DNA of 56,116 nucleotides from Paludibacteraceae bacterium (GTDB lineage Bacteria; Bacteroidota; Bacteroidia; Bacteroidales; Paludibacteraceae): NCBI GenBank assembly GCA_024401565.1, contig JAKSKU010000016.1, positions 1 to 56,116 of the forward strand, read 5' to 3'. Shown piece by piece: positions 15,905 to 26,218 of this stretch (position 1 is its first letter; each line of letters starts with the position of its first letter). The notes under the pieces were generated by a model. It saw only the letters and a program-made list of their open reading frames with translations, ran no database searches and was not told where the DNA came from. The position numbers and the translations under genes were made by a program.

Positions 15905-18900
15905 TTATTTCACTACAACTTTAGCCACATTACCGTCGGCAACTACAACATAAATTCCGTCGGCAAGAGACCCATTTAGAGCAGTGACGTCGTGTCCAAA
16001 CATATTTATGATGCGGAACGAATCAACACCGAAGACAATCACCTGACGGTTCACTACAAATGTCAACAATGAGGCAGTTTGTTTTTCATTCTTTATCTCA
16101 TTGACTACGGAACATATATTATCTGGATAATTATAGTAGATTCCCTTCTCCTCGTCGTAAAGCACCTTTCCGTGAGTTGGATCTAGCACCGGATAAGGGT
16201 CAACGTTAAGAGTCTGATACCAAACTGTGGAATCCTGAGTACTATTCAAAGCATAACAAACTTCACCGCTTGCAAACTGCTCTGTACTTGTTGTGAAATC
16301 ATACAGTTCTACATTCTCAGGAACCCATCCTGTTTCTATTGTAAATATGCTACCGGGAAATCCTCCATCTTCTACCATTGCAACGCCAGATACTCCTCCA
16401 ATATACATATCATAATCTTTTACTTTCTCTCTGTTTATATGACCATAGTTATGACAGAAATCCAATCCAGAGTTGCATATTCCTGCAATTCCACCGACAT
16501 ATTTTCCTGTAATTTCGCCAGTATTGTAACAATTCTTTATGGATAAGTTTCCATAACTTTGTTCTCCTGTAATTCCTCCTGCCATATTTCCTTCCACGTT
16601 GGCTTCATTAGAGCAATTCTCTATCAAACCTTCATTCGATGCACAAATTGCACCGGCTGTTTTTCCTTTGATCTTGCAGTCTTTTGTAATTGCAACGTTT
16701 TTAATTAATCCTCTATTCACAGAGAATAAACCTGCATCGAAGTCGTTTACAACGTATAGTCCACTTATTTTGTGGTGCTGTCCATCAAAGATTCCTTTAT
16801 ATATGTTAATTGGTTCCCAACTGCCGACGGTTGCATTGCAAATATCAGACATGTCAATGTCGTGTGTCAATTTGGCGTTAATAGAATTGAACTTTTTGCT
16901 TACTGCATTTGCAAAATCCTTCAACTGTTCTGCTGTACCAATTTCATAGACACCAATTTCATTAGGAGCTATCAGGTCGGAATGATACATTCCACAGCAA
17001 TCGTATACTCCATCGTTATCTTCATCAACGTGATTAGGATACAAATATTCTATCTTTGTCTCTTTATCTGAATAAGATTTGTAGTCATGAGAAAGAGGAC
17101 AAGATAATGGACCTACTGGGTAGATGATTTTAGACGCAAATGCCTTTGGAACAACCGTCTCTATATCATCAATTGTCGCAGTTCCCCAGTTTATATCCTT
17201 GAGATTGAGTCTAAAGCACAATTCTTCTGGAGTGAAAGATCCTTGTGCAGTTTTGATAGAATCTTGAGTTTCTGAAAGGACTGTATAATTGTTGCTGATT
17301 TCATACAGTACGTTACCTTCATCCTCGTCATAAGTGACGAAAGATGTTCCTGTTTGCTTGCACCTATAATTAACGCAATTTTTTATGGTGTTCTCAACAC
17401 GATATCTAGTTATACCACCCACTCTAGTATATACAAGGTTATCTCCTGTTTTAGCACTGATAGTTCCGTGTTGCAAGCAGTTTTCTATTTTTGAATTATT
17501 TCCGGCAATATAATGGCATAGTCCTGTAGCTTTTCCTATTTTATAATCTAAATATACATCAATGTCATTGACACATCCTGAAATTATGGAACTCATATTG
17601 TTAAGGCATAAACCTGCAATATTATCATATGCTCTTATATATCCGCTTAACCAAAGGTCTTTTATGACAGCATCTTGGATATTGCCGAAAAAGGCAATAT
17701 CGGATTTATTGCTTTTATGATAAATATTATACACCTTATGACCGTTTCCGTCAAATATGCCTGAAAAATTGTGATATCCATTATCATATATTCCAATAGG
17801 AATCCAGTTGCCTATACCATCACCGCATACTTCAGACAGGTCAATGTCAGAAATCAAACGAACATTGACTTTTGAATTCCATGAATTAACATATTCGGCA
17901 ACCCATAACAATTCTCGTGCATTGCTGATAAGATAGTAGTCATCTTCAAATTTTGGTTCTTCTGTACGTTGATGGCTACAAACATTACATACGTCTCCGT
18001 CGTAGTCGTGGTTCATTGTTGGTGCAGTATAGTTGGTTTTTCCCCAAGTCTCATTACAACGGATGCATCTTTTAATGTCATATCCACTAGTTGAACATGT
18101 AGGGTGGATCGTTGAGTCTATCGCATCATGACCAAGTGCAGCTACAGTGTCTTTTCTTCCCAAAGTCTTATTGCAATTGTTGCACTTGATTAACGTATAT
18201 CCAATCTCTTTACATAGTGGAGCTTTTACTGTAAATATAGTGTCGTGAGGTAGAGTGGCGACAATATTCGTTTTTCCGATTACTTTTTCACATCTCTTGC
18301 ACGACAATTCATCGTATCCTTCAGCATTGCACTTTGGAGCTACTGTTTCACCCTTTATTGTGTCATGACCAAGTGCAGCTACAGTGTCTTTTCTTCCCAA
18401 AGTCTTATTGCAATTGTTGCACTTGATTAACGTATATCCAATCTCTTTACATAGTGGAGCTTTTACTGTAAATATAGTGTCGTGAGGTAGAGTGGCGACA
18501 ATATTCGTTTTTCCGATTACTTTTTCACATCTCTTGCACGACAATTCATCGTATCCTTCAGCATTGCACTTTGGAGCTACTGTTTTTCCCTTTATTGTGT
18601 CATGACCAAGAGCTGGCACAGTATCACAATTATAATATTTCAAATCACACATACCACATTGGGCCGTGCTGTATCCTATTTTTGTGCAAGTTGGTGCATT
18701 TGTTACAGTGACAACAGTGTCGTGCGGTATTGCTGGCACCGTATCAGATTTCACATGGCATTTCGTACAATAGTTATAACCACAAGCCATACAAGTCGGA
18801 GCCACAGTTTTTTTCTCTTTATGCTCACATGTCAGCTGAGACATATTATAATATCCATGTTCATCTTTTAAGACGACGTCACTGCCATTCAATACAGGGT

Positions 18901-19816
18901 ATTCGTCTGAACCTATAGACTGAAAAAACACAGGTTCTACCAATCCGTCATTCAATAAATAGCATATCTCTCCGCTTGCAAACTGATCTTTTGAAGAATC
19001 GTTTTTTGTATCGTAAAGATAACATTGCTTGGGGGAAGATGAAGTGGCGTTATATCCTATCAAACGAACACTACTGTTGTAAGCAAATGAATTTTTTAGA
19101 GAAGCTCCGTTTTCATGACTACCGACGATAGCTCCTGTTCTATCACTTCCTGTGATTTTTCCGATGTTGTAACAATAGCTGACTTTTGCTCCATAAGTGG
19201 CACCACAAATTCCTCCACATCCAAAATCTGAATTCAATTTGATGTCTCCTTCGTTATGACACTTGCTGATTGTTGATCCATTTGTATATCCTACAATTCC
19301 TCCTGTGAATTTTCCTCCTGACACAGAAATGTAATTATGACAATTGATGATTGTCGACTGGTATGCGTTTCCTGCTAACGCTCCTATAGTGTTTCCTCGC
19401 GAAAAAACTGATCCTGACAAAATCGATAAATTGGAAATAGTGGCATATTTTGTCAATCCAAAGAACCCTAGACCAGATGATGTTCCGTTTATATAAAGAT
19501 TTTTGATGCCATAACCTTTGCCATCAAATGTTCCACTATATTGATTGTCCGTAAATCCAATTGGACTCCAACTGCCGATTCCTTCTCCACAAACTTCTGA
19601 TAAATCAATGTCGCCTGTAAGTTCTGCGCATGCTGACCGATTTTGGTCGACGTCGCTAAGTTTGCCATTGACCAATTCTGCAAACCATAGCAATTCCTGT
19701 GCGTCGCTAATCTGATAAGGATTTTTTTCACTTCCGTCGCCTTTGCTTGGCTTTGTCTGTGCAAATAGATTTAGGCAGAATAAGACTGCCAATAACATTG
19801 ATATACGTCTTTTCAT
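15905..19816 (-). CDS. Large repetitive surface protein with GLUG motifs, CxxC repeats and T9SS tail
   Basis: About 1,303 residues from the ATG at 19816, chosen because it starts a signal peptide (MKRRISMLLAVLFCLNLFAQ). Three GLUG-rich regions (GGIVGYTNGSTISKCHNEGD and similar) suggest beta-helical adhesin-like structure. The central region carries repeats of the form APxCxxxGYxxxxCxxC...LGHDT, each with a zinc-ribbon-like cysteine pair; two are 79-residue units, nearly identical at DNA level. The end (VNRQVIVFGV...DGIYVVVADGNVAKVVVK) resembles a T9SS type A sorting tail. Likely secreted and attached to the cell surface; the ligand is unknown. Confidence 0.85.
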   Translation of the reverse strand: MKRRISMLLAVLFCLNLFAQTKPSKGDGSEKNPYQISDAQELLWFAELVNGKLSDVDQNRSACAELTGDIDLSEVCGEGIGSWSPIGFTDNQYSGTFDGKGYGIKNLYINGTSSGLGFFGLTKYATISNLSILSGSVFSRGNTIGALAGNAYQSTIINCHNYISVSGGKFTGGIVGYTNGSTISKCHNEGDIKLNSDFGCGGICGATYGAKVSYCYNIGKITGSDRTGAIVGSHENGASLKNSFAYNSSVRLIGYNATSSSPKQCYLYDTKNDSSKDQFASGEICYLLNDGLVEPVFFQSIGSDEYPVLNGSDVVLKDEHGYYNMSQLTCEHKEKKTVAPTCMACGYNYCTKCHVKSDTVPAIPHDTVVTVTNAPTCTKIGYSTAQCGMCDLKYYNCDTVPALGHDTIKGKTVAPKCNAEGYDELSCKRCEKVIGKTNIVATLPHDTIFTVKAPLCKEIGYTLIKCNNCNKTLGRKDTVAALGHDTIKGETVAPKCNAEGYDELSCKRCEKVIGKTNIVATLPHDTIFTVKAPLCKEIGYTLIKCNNCNKTLGRKDTVAALGHDAIDSTIHPTCSTSGYDIKRCIRCNETWGKTNYTAPTMNHDYDGDVCNVCSHQRTEEPKFEDDYYLISNARELLWVAEYVNSWNSKVNVRLISDIDLSEVCGDGIGNWIPIGIYDNGYHNFSGIFDGNGHKVYNIYHKSNKSDIAFFGNIQDAVIKDLWLSGYIRAYDNIAGLCLNNMSSIISGCVNDIDVYLDYKIGKATGLCHYIAGNNSKIENCLQHGTISAKTGDNLVYTRVGGITRYRVENTIKNCVNYRCKQTGTSFVTYDEDEGNVLYEISNNYTVLSETQDSIKTAQGSFTPEELCFRLNLKDINWGTATIDDIETVVPKAFASKIIYPVGPLSCPLSHDYKSYSDKETKIEYLYPNHVDEDNDGVYDCCGMYHSDLIAPNEIGVYEIGTAEQLKDFANAVSKKFNSINAKLTHDIDMSDICNATVGSWEPINIYKGIFDGQHHKISGLYVVNDFDAGLFSVNRGLIKNVAITKDCKIKGKTAGAICASNEGLIENCSNEANVEGNMAGGITGEQSYGNLSIKNCYNTGEITGKYVGGIAGICNSGLDFCHNYGHINREKVKDYDMYIGGVSGVAMVEDGGFPGSIFTIETGWVPENVELYDFTTSTEQFASGEVCYALNSTQDSTVWYQTLNVDPYPVLDPTHGKVLYDEEKGIYYNYPDNICSVVNEIKNEKQTASLLTFVVNRQVIVFGVDSFRIINMFGHDVTALNGSLADGIYVVVADGNVAKVVVK
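18127..18600 (-). repeat. Two 237-bp tandem repeats within the surface protein gene
   Basis: Units 18127-18363 and 18364-18600 are almost identical and a diverged third begins at 18601. The period is exactly 79 codons, so the frame is kept. Such recent tandem duplication allows copy-number variation by slippage or recombination. Confidence 0.85.
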
Positions 19817-19929
19817 AGATATGATTTTTCGCCAAAAAATATGCTTTAATTTAATTCCGTGTAAAATTATGAAATTTATAGAAAAAGAAAACGTAAAATT
19901 TCCGGAAATGGATCGAGAAATTATGGCAA

Positions 19930-20060
19930 TTATATAAGAGTTGCCCAAACACGTTTTTTAATACGCTCGCCCTACAGGCTCGCGTTGGTGGGGAGGTTAG
20001 GGCCAAATAAATCAAACATGGGCCCTTAACAATCCTCATTTTTGGACAACTGCTAAATAA
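19930..20060 (-). repeat. MITE-like repeat, copy B
   Basis: In minus orientation the element begins TTTAGCAGTTGTCCAAAAAT and ends near TTGGGCAACTCTTATATAAT. It shares with copies C and D the interior AAGGGCCCATGTTTGATTTA and the ACGCGA/GAGCGTAT segment. It fills most of the space between the acyl-CoA synthetase and surface protein genes; nothing else is seen in 19817-20127. Confidence 0.65.
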
Positions 20061-20127
20061 TCTCCTTAATAATTTTTACGGTAAATTTTCCGAAAATTTT
20101 ACGTTCAAAAACAATCCGTGTCGGATT

Positions 20128-22047
20128 TTATAATTTCGATATTGAATCCAAGTTTCTGTCGCTACTGATGTTCTTTCCGTCTGTTGTCATCAAAAACTCG
20201 ATCAAATCAGCGTATTTCTCGCAAACTTTTGGTCGCACCATCTTCATTGTTGAGTTCAACAGGTGGTTGGCCTCTGTGAATCCTTCACTCAACACTCCCA
20301 TTGTGGCTGGCAACCATCGTTCTGGATGCAATCCTGCGTATTTACCTCCCTTGCGCATCTGGCAAACTTCATTCCATAGCATATCGGCTGCGATTTTCTG
20401 ATTCTCTGATTTGCTTAAGTCTCCATGTCCTTCTGCATTCAACCTCGCTTTCAATGCCGATGCGTTTGGTACGATCAACGCTACTGTGTATGGCGACTGG
20501 TTATTGTATAGCATACACTGGTCGATAAGAGGCGACAATTCCACGATGCTCTCCTCGATTCCCTCTGGTGAGTATTTCTCACCGTCGCTTGAAATCAACA
20601 GGCTCTTGAAGCGTCCGAGTACCTGCAAGAATCCGTCGGCGTCGATGTAGCCCATATCTCCGGTGTGAAGCCAACCGTCGACAATGGTCTCTTTAGTCGC
20701 ATCTTCGTTCTTCCAGTATCCCTTCATCACGTTGCCTCCCTTGATGACGATTTCTCCCTTCTCTCCGCTTGGCAAATCTTTACCGTCGGCATCACAAATT
20801 TTAATATCCATAAAGTGGACTGGAGTTCCCGAACTACCGAATTTAGCACGTCCACCGATATTTGTACTGATCACTGGCGACGCCTCGCTCAATCCGTAGC
20901 CCTGGAAGATTGGAATGCCGACAGACATGAAAAAGCGTTGTAGTTCGACGTCGAGCAATGCTCCACCACCGATGAAATACTGCAATCGTCCGCCGAAATT
21001 CTCACGGATCTTGCTCATCAGAATCTTGTCGCCAAGCCAAACAAGCGGTTTACGCAGGCAGCTCAAACCTGCCCCCTTGTGGAAATAGTCTTTATTATAA
21101 GCGTATGCGTTCTTGCGGAAAAACTCAAACATCTTCCATGCGGCGTCGCCTTTCGCTTTCACTCCCGACTCAATATTCTTTCTGAATGCCTTCGACAAAG
21201 CAGGCACGCTCATCATCAATGTAGGGCGTACCTCCTTGATTGCCTGAGGAATAAGTTTGAGCGTCTCCATAGGAGTTTTGCCTATAATCTGCGACGCGAT
21301 TGTTGCTCCGTAGTAGATGAAGCAGTATAGGCAAGTGGTGTGGGCGAAACTATGGTCCCAAGGAAGAATGGTAAGAGTGATGTCGCTTGGAGTAATCTTC
21401 ACAAGAGAGCACGACTGTAGTGTGTTCGACACATAGTTGCCATGAGTCAGCATGATACCCTTAGGGTCGGAAGTCGTACCACTCGTATAGCTGATATTCA
21501 CCATGTCGTCCTTATCAATCGACGCAATAAGAGCATCCAAGTGAGTCGCGTTATCAGGATTCTTAAGCCACTCCGCACCGTCGCTCACGATATCATCGTA
21601 AGTAGAAACACCGTCGCTTAGCGAATCGCACTTGTCGAGATGAATCAACGTGATGCCTTCTGGTCCGAATCCCGCGTCGGCAAGACGTTTGGCCTGAGGA
21701 GCCGAAAGGATAAGGTAGCGGGCACCTGAGTGAGCCAAGCGGAACGATACCTCGCCCTCCACATTAAGTTTGATGGACAACGGCACATTCACAGCCTTAG
21801 CCATCAGCATACCAAGTTCAGTGATCAGCCACTCGCGTCTACCTTCACTCATAAGAGCGATACGGTCGCCTGGCTGCACACCCATCTTGATAAGTCCGGC
21901 AGCAAACCGTCGGGCCTGCTCCTTCACCTGAGTGAAAGTGAGGCTTTCCCATTTGCCATTACGTTTATCAAGAGTAAGAGTGTTATTTGGAAACAGCTTG
22001 ACGCCACGGTCAAGCAAGTCTATGATATTTTCTAGTTTTTCTGCCAT
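20128..22047 (-). CDS. AMP-forming acyl-CoA synthetase (long-chain fatty acid-CoA ligase type)
   Basis: A 639-residue ANL-superfamily enzyme that activates a carboxylic acid via an acyl-adenylate to acyl-CoA. The AMP-binding motif YTSGTTSDPKGIMLTHGN is near residue 190, GYGLSEASPV (A5) near 385, and the hinge region GWLHTGDMGYID..GFLQVLGR near 460. Length and order fit Bacteroidota long-chain acyl-CoA ligases. Substrate is not determinable from sequence. It is monocistronic, with its own -7-like box. Confidence 0.92.
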   Translation of the reverse strand: MAEKLENIIDLLDRGVKLFPNNTLTLDKRNGKWESLTFTQVKEQARRFAAGLIKMGVQPGDRIALMSEGRREWLITELGMLMAKAVNVPLSIKLNVEGEVSFRLAHSGARYLILSAPQAKRLADAGFGPEGITLIHLDKCDSLSDGVSTYDDIVSDGAEWLKNPDNATHLDALIASIDKDDMVNISYTSGTTSDPKGIMLTHGNYVSNTLQSCSLVKITPSDITLTILPWDHSFAHTTCLYCFIYYGATIASQIIGKTPMETLKLIPQAIKEVRPTLMMSVPALSKAFRKNIESGVKAKGDAAWKMFEFFRKNAYAYNKDYFHKGAGLSCLRKPLVWLGDKILMSKIRENFGGRLQYFIGGGALLDVELQRFFMSVGIPIFQGYGLSEASPVISTNIGGRAKFGSSGTPVHFMDIKICDADGKDLPSGEKGEIVIKGGNVMKGYWKNEDATKETIVDGWLHTGDMGYIDADGFLQVLGRFKSLLISSDGEKYSPEGIEESIVELSPLIDQCMLYNNQSPYTVALIVPNASALKARLNAEGHGDLSKSENQKIAADMLWNEVCQMRKGGKYAGLHPERWLPATMGVLSEGFTEANHLLNSTMKMVRPKVCEKYADLIEFLMTTDGKNISSDRNLDSISKL

Positions 22048-22075
22048 AATTATTTCCCTTATTCGACTTTGTTTT

Positions 22076-22083
22076 CAAATATA
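22076..22083 (-). promoter_or_regulatory. Candidate -7 box for the acyl-CoA synthetase
   Basis: TATATTTG on the minus strand, 29 bases upstream of the start, exact TAnnTTTG. Confidence 0.5.
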
Positions 22084-22129
22084 AGGAAAAATTAGATTAA
22101 ATAGCAAGAAAATAGTCAAAATCACAATT

Positions 22130-23098
22130 CTATCTTTTCTGTGCTGTTCCTCTTAAATAATCCAAGACTTTGAATATTTTGCTGTAGTATTTATGGACAT
22201 GGATAAACGGCACCAGTTCTGCTCCAAACTCACGATGGGATGATCCAATTCCTTGATTCATACTTCCTTCAAAATCAAAACCTTTTGTTTTTCCTTTCAA
22301 AAATTGGAAAGTGTCCCATAGCATAAGAGACGGTGCTCCCTCATTTTTTCTGCTTTGATCAATACCGGTCCAGATATAGTAGGCCCACTCGCTGTCCCAC
22401 ACCAAGAAAAACACCGACAAAAGTTTGCCTTCCGCATCACGGGTGTTGACAAGAGCACCCTGCCCTGCCTTGATGGCCTCTTCTATAATATGTTTGCAAT
22501 TAAATTTATCCAGATCATCTTTCTGTCCACGCTGCTCATACGTCCATCTGTGGAACGTCAAAAACTCATCCACGGGCATTGTAAAGGATGTAGTCAGGCC
22601 ACTGCGTTGGGCCTTGCGAATATGTTTCTGCTTCGATCTGCAGAATCTTGAAAATAGTTCCTCGGAATCCTCTATATTGGGAAGACGGTAGGTGTAACGC
22701 GTATACTGTTTGTATCCGGCCCAATAGAATGGCAGATGCTGAGTGACACGCGGCGAGAAATTCTGCAAATACATATCCGCCCCTAAAGATTCCAGCTGAC
22801 ATATAATGTCGTTAAACACTTTCTCCTCCAGCATCAGTTTGTCGTAGTTAGACAAACCGTCAGGATAAAAAATATATGGTCCGGCATGTTGCGAAACCTC
22901 GTGTTGCCCCAAGAGTTTGAATCCTAACTTTCGAAAAATGGCATAAGGCATAGTGGCGATGACGTTGCTTTGTTTGTCTTTCATAATCAGGACGTCCCAA
23001 CTGTCGCCATGGCATGCCGACATCCACCAATGTTGTGAGAACACCGGTATTTCTGGATGTGCGTCGCATATTATCTTATATTCTTCCTTATTGCTCAT
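22130..23098 (-). CDS. FemAB/GNAT-like acyltransferase
   Basis: About 322 residues. The ATG at 23098 (MSNKEEYKI) is chosen because the frame upstream runs through non-coding heptamer repeats. The protein shows the double-GNAT layout of FemAB/Acetyltransf_6 proteins: FCRSKQKHIRKAQRSGL and the region DEFLTFHRWTYEQRG in the first half, then SVFFLVWDSEWAYYIWTG and FDFEGSMNQGIG in the second, resembling the FDFxGS motif of these enzymes. Relatives attach amino acids or acyl groups in cell-wall or surface-polymer synthesis. The acceptor is unknown. Confidence 0.78.
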   Translation of the reverse strand: MSNKEEYKIICDAHPEIPVFSQHWWMSACHGDSWDVLIMKDKQSNVIATMPYAIFRKLGFKLLGQHEVSQHAGPYIFYPDGLSNYDKLMLEEKVFNDIICQLESLGADMYLQNFSPRVTQHLPFYWAGYKQYTRYTYRLPNIEDSEELFSRFCRSKQKHIRKAQRSGLTTSFTMPVDEFLTFHRWTYEQRGQKDDLDKFNCKHIIEEAIKAGQGALVNTRDAEGKLLSVFFLVWDSEWAYYIWTGIDQSRKNEGAPSLMLWDTFQFLKGKTKGFDFEGSMNQGIGSSHREFGAELVPFIHVHKYYSKIFKVLDYLRGTAQKR

Positions 23099-23117
23099 TT
23101 TTTGAAAATTAGAAATT

Positions 23118-23168
23118 AGAAATGCGGAATGCGAAATTATTCCGCATTCCGCATTTAGCATTCTGCAT
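23118..23168. repeat. Heptamer repeat array with inverted halves
   Basis: GCGGAAT, GCGAAAT on one side and ATTCCGC, ATTTAGC, ATTCTGC on the other form an inverted arrangement between the GH9 gene and the FemAB-like gene. On the minus strand it could fold as a hairpin after the GH9 stop. Confidence 0.6.
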
Positions 23169-23176
23169 TTAGATTT

Positions 23177-26131
23177 TTATTTCTTTACGATCAATCTGAA
23201 TGTTTTGTTTGCAGACTCAGAACTTACAACAACTGTATAGATTCCGTTTGACAGACGAGCGATGTTAACTGCAGAATCCGCAGCGTCGATCTGCTCTGCC
23301 AACACAGTCTTACCGTCTACACTTAAGATCTGAATCATAGCATCCGCGTCATCATTAAGAATCTCAATGTTCAATACGTCAGCTGCTGGGTTTGGATACA
23401 ATCTGAAATCAGAATCAGCAATCACATCGTCAACATCTGAATTAGTGTTGAACACTCCATGAACGACAGCTCTTGCACAACCGGAACCTGCCTGCATCTG
23501 CCAATCCACCATTGCTGGGAATGGCATGTCTGCAGCCTGACCCTTGTCTGCTCCTGTAAATACGAGCACATCATAATTGTTAGCGAATAATTTGTAGCTT
23601 TCTCCTTTAGGATAGAATGGGATGGAACCGTTTGCTGGTTTAGCTGACAAACCATAATCGCCTTCCTCTGTGATCTCTATAGGATTGCTCAACTTGACTG
23701 TGTACCAGCCTGCGTCCTGCAAATCAATAGCGTCTGAGTCGAATGTCGACTTCTTGCCTTTGTGGTTGAGTGTGAATGTGACAACCTGGCTGCCTTTAGT
23801 GTAAACAGACGACACATAAACAGTCATTCCTGTGATCATGAATGGCTTGAAGGCGCTGAACAATGCCTGAGTCTCACCCCAATCCTGAGTTGTCAGAGAC
23901 TCAAAATCCTTCTTAGCAGGACCTGCTACGAAAGCACTGCTACCTGCATTCTGCACGTAGACGTCGATATTCTTGCTGATTGTAGTTGTGTATGTGCTAC
24001 CTGAGCCTAGTAGATTTCCACCCTCGGCCTTGTCATACCACTCATAATCTCCATTTCCGTCGACCTTGAATGTGATCTTTCCTGCACCATCCGACTTTGC
24101 GTCTGCCACAAGCGGTAGTTTTGACGTGATTTCCGACTCAACAGTCTTGTTTCCACATCCAGGAACTGAGATCTTACACTCATAAGTTCCTGCCTTAGTC
24201 GCTGTGTATTTTGCCGATGTAGCTCCGGCAATTGCACTTCCGTCAACACTCCACTGATATGTCGCACCCTTAGCGTCGATTGTCGCATCCAACGCCATTG
24301 TTGCTGGATTACACAACTCTCCGCTCTCAAGTTTTACATTTGGAAGGTTACCAGTGATTGTAACCTTTGCTGATGATTCCCAATCACCTGCTGAATCAAC
24401 TACGCACTCGTAAACGCCAGCCTCTTTGATCTCGTAAGTAGATGACTTAGTGTCAGATACCAACTGTGTACCGTCTTTCTTCCAAGTAAACTTCTTCTTT
24501 CCGTCGGCTGGGATCTTACTGTCAAGAATGATAGAACTCTCTCCACAGATTGAGCGATCAGATCCAAGATCTGGAGTTGGGTGGCCAAACTTGTTTGGAC
24601 CCACTGGATTAAGGATTGAGTTGATATATCCTAGAGACGCTACAAGTCCGGCGTTGTAGTCGATACCACCCTCGGAGTATGTGTAAGCCTTCTCGTCGTC
24701 GTTGTAATCACCATCCTTGATAGATCCGCCCACCATATATCCAAACTGCATGAACTTGTCCTGTGTAGTCAAGTTAGCCTCTGAATCGTTGTCAAGACCG
24801 TAGAAATTACGGTGGTGAGGGAAGTGAGGGAAGTTTTGTCCGAATCCTACGATGTAAGAGAACTTCTTGCCATTGCTACCCATGATATACTCGATAGAAG
24901 CAAGTGCGTATGGATTCAATGTTGTTGTGTTTCCTTTCACCTTCTCGTTAAGAGCGTATACGAAAGCCTGGTTGGCAGGGAAACGAAGAATACCCCAACC
25001 ACCGTTCTGCTTGTTCAAGAAATATCCGCTTGATGGCTTATACAAATCGCAGAAGAACTGCAATGCAGTCTTTGCATTTGCGTCATTGTCGTACATTGCC
25101 ATCAAGTAGCAAGCCAAGTCCTCTGTGTTGTTGTAGTTAAGAGAATAGTTGTGGTTGAATGTCTTCTCCGACGCCATGAAAGCAGCATACTGTCTTGCTG
25201 TCTCCAAATATGTCTTGTCGTTTGTCGCACGGTAAAGCTCCATTGCGATACATACGATATCCGACTCGTATTTTGGTTTTGCAGGGTAGAAATCACTACC
25301 TGTGTTACCCATTGCTGTTCCCATCACATACTCGTATGCCACCTTTGCCTTCTCCAAACACTTGTCAGCATAGTCTGAGTCGTATGGACGATAGACACGG
25401 CTCATGATAGCAAGTGTAGCTCCACAGAAAGATGTCATTGATGTTGTCTTTCCTGTCGCTTTCCATACCTGACGTGAACCGTTCGACTCTCCACCCTGTG
25501 ATGTAGAAAGTGTGGCTTTTACCGGTGATGTACACCAAACCATATGGTCGGCATTACCGTCTCCCACCTGATAATAGAAAGTGCTCTTGTCACGCACACA
25601 CTTCATGAAAAAGTCTGTAGCATATTTAAGCTCGTCAAGGATATCAGGAATACCGTTTGGCTTACCCTTCTTTCCTTCCCAAGTATAGTCGCTTGCTCCG
25701 ATGTAGCCCTCGTAATTCTGAGAGTAGAAGTCATCGTAACCGTTAGGAAACTCAGAGTATCCCAACGCAAGCATATAAGCAGAGTAGAACTCTGTCTGTC
25801 CAAACTTCACGTTATCACCACAGTCTACCCAACCTCCAGTCAAATCGTATGAACCGTCAGCATCCTTAACGAAATCCTGACCTTTGACGAAAGCCTTAAG
25901 GTTGGAACCTGTAGTTCCTGTTGTCTTTGTTGGCTCGTGCTCTGCGATAAGCCAGTTGTGTCCGGCACCCGAACGCTGAGCACCATAGAAACGTCCAGTC
26001 ATCCAAAGAGCCTTCTGATACTGCTCATTGTCGAACACTGGTTTGCCCTGAGCCGAAACTCCGCTTGCCGACGCCAACGCCAATGCGGCAACTGTCGCCT
26101 TTACTGCAATAGATGAGTATATTTTCTTCAT
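23177..26131 (-). CDS. Secreted GH9 cellulase with Ig-like modules and T9SS sorting tail
   Basis: A 984-residue glycoside hydrolase family 9 endoglucanase-type enzyme. Signal peptide ends near SGVSAQG. Catalytic motif GGWVDCGDNVKFGQ supplies Asp103 and Asp106 (the usual DAGD with Ala replaced by Cys); FPHHRNFYG near 436 and SEGGIDYNAG with probable acid Glu487 complete the active site. Three Ig-like domains follow (about 515-740), each with a pattern such as YQWSVDGSAIAGA, then a beta-rich domain (about 750-900) and a T9SS type A tail (RLYPNPAADVLNIEI...SNGIYTVVVSS). It should cut beta-1,4-glucans outside the cell. Confidence 0.93.
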   Translation of the reverse strand: MKKIYSSIAVKATVAALALASASGVSAQGKPVFDNEQYQKALWMTGRFYGAQRSGAGHNWLIAEHEPTKTTGTTGSNLKAFVKGQDFVKDADGSYDLTGGWVDCGDNVKFGQTEFYSAYMLALGYSEFPNGYDDFYSQNYEGYIGASDYTWEGKKGKPNGIPDILDELKYATDFFMKCVRDKSTFYYQVGDGNADHMVWCTSPVKATLSTSQGGESNGSRQVWKATGKTTSMTSFCGATLAIMSRVYRPYDSDYADKCLEKAKVAYEYVMGTAMGNTGSDFYPAKPKYESDIVCIAMELYRATNDKTYLETARQYAAFMASEKTFNHNYSLNYNNTEDLACYLMAMYDNDANAKTALQFFCDLYKPSSGYFLNKQNGGWGILRFPANQAFVYALNEKVKGNTTTLNPYALASIEYIMGSNGKKFSYIVGFGQNFPHFPHHRNFYGLDNDSEANLTTQDKFMQFGYMVGGSIKDGDYNDDEKAYTYSEGGIDYNAGLVASLGYINSILNPVGPNKFGHPTPDLGSDRSICGESSIILDSKIPADGKKKFTWKKDGTQLVSDTKSSTYEIKEAGVYECVVDSAGDWESSAKVTITGNLPNVKLESGELCNPATMALDATIDAKGATYQWSVDGSAIAGATSAKYTATKAGTYECKISVPGCGNKTVESEITSKLPLVADAKSDGAGKITFKVDGNGDYEWYDKAEGGNLLGSGSTYTTTISKNIDVYVQNAGSSAFVAGPAKKDFESLTTQDWGETQALFSAFKPFMITGMTVYVSSVYTKGSQVVTFTLNHKGKKSTFDSDAIDLQDAGWYTVKLSNPIEITEEGDYGLSAKPANGSIPFYPKGESYKLFANNYDVLVFTGADKGQAADMPFPAMVDWQMQAGSGCARAVVHGVFNTNSDVDDVIADSDFRLYPNPAADVLNIEILNDDADAMIQILSVDGKTVLAEQIDAADSAVNIARLSNGIYTVVVSSESANKTFRLIVKK

Positions 26132-26139
26132 AAGCTACC

Positions 26140-26194
26140 CTATTAAATTTTATGTTATAGTGTTTTCCTATCAAATTTTATGTTATAGTGTTTT
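26140..26194 (-). repeat. 28-bp direct repeat upstream of the GH9 gene
   Basis: Two copies (from 26140 and 26168) of CTATYAAATTTTATGTTATA followed by GTGTTTT, lying in the 5' leader of the cellulase gene. It may be an operator or simple slippage; no promoter box is clear. Confidence 0.6.
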
Positions 26195-26218
26195 GTTGTC
26201 TAGTTGTTATTTATTTGA

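Noticed and set aside
23099-23161. N-terminal extension of the FemAB-like gene (MLNAECGIISH...)
   Set aside because: Those codons are heptamer repeat sequence; the family start is MSNKEEYKI at 23098.
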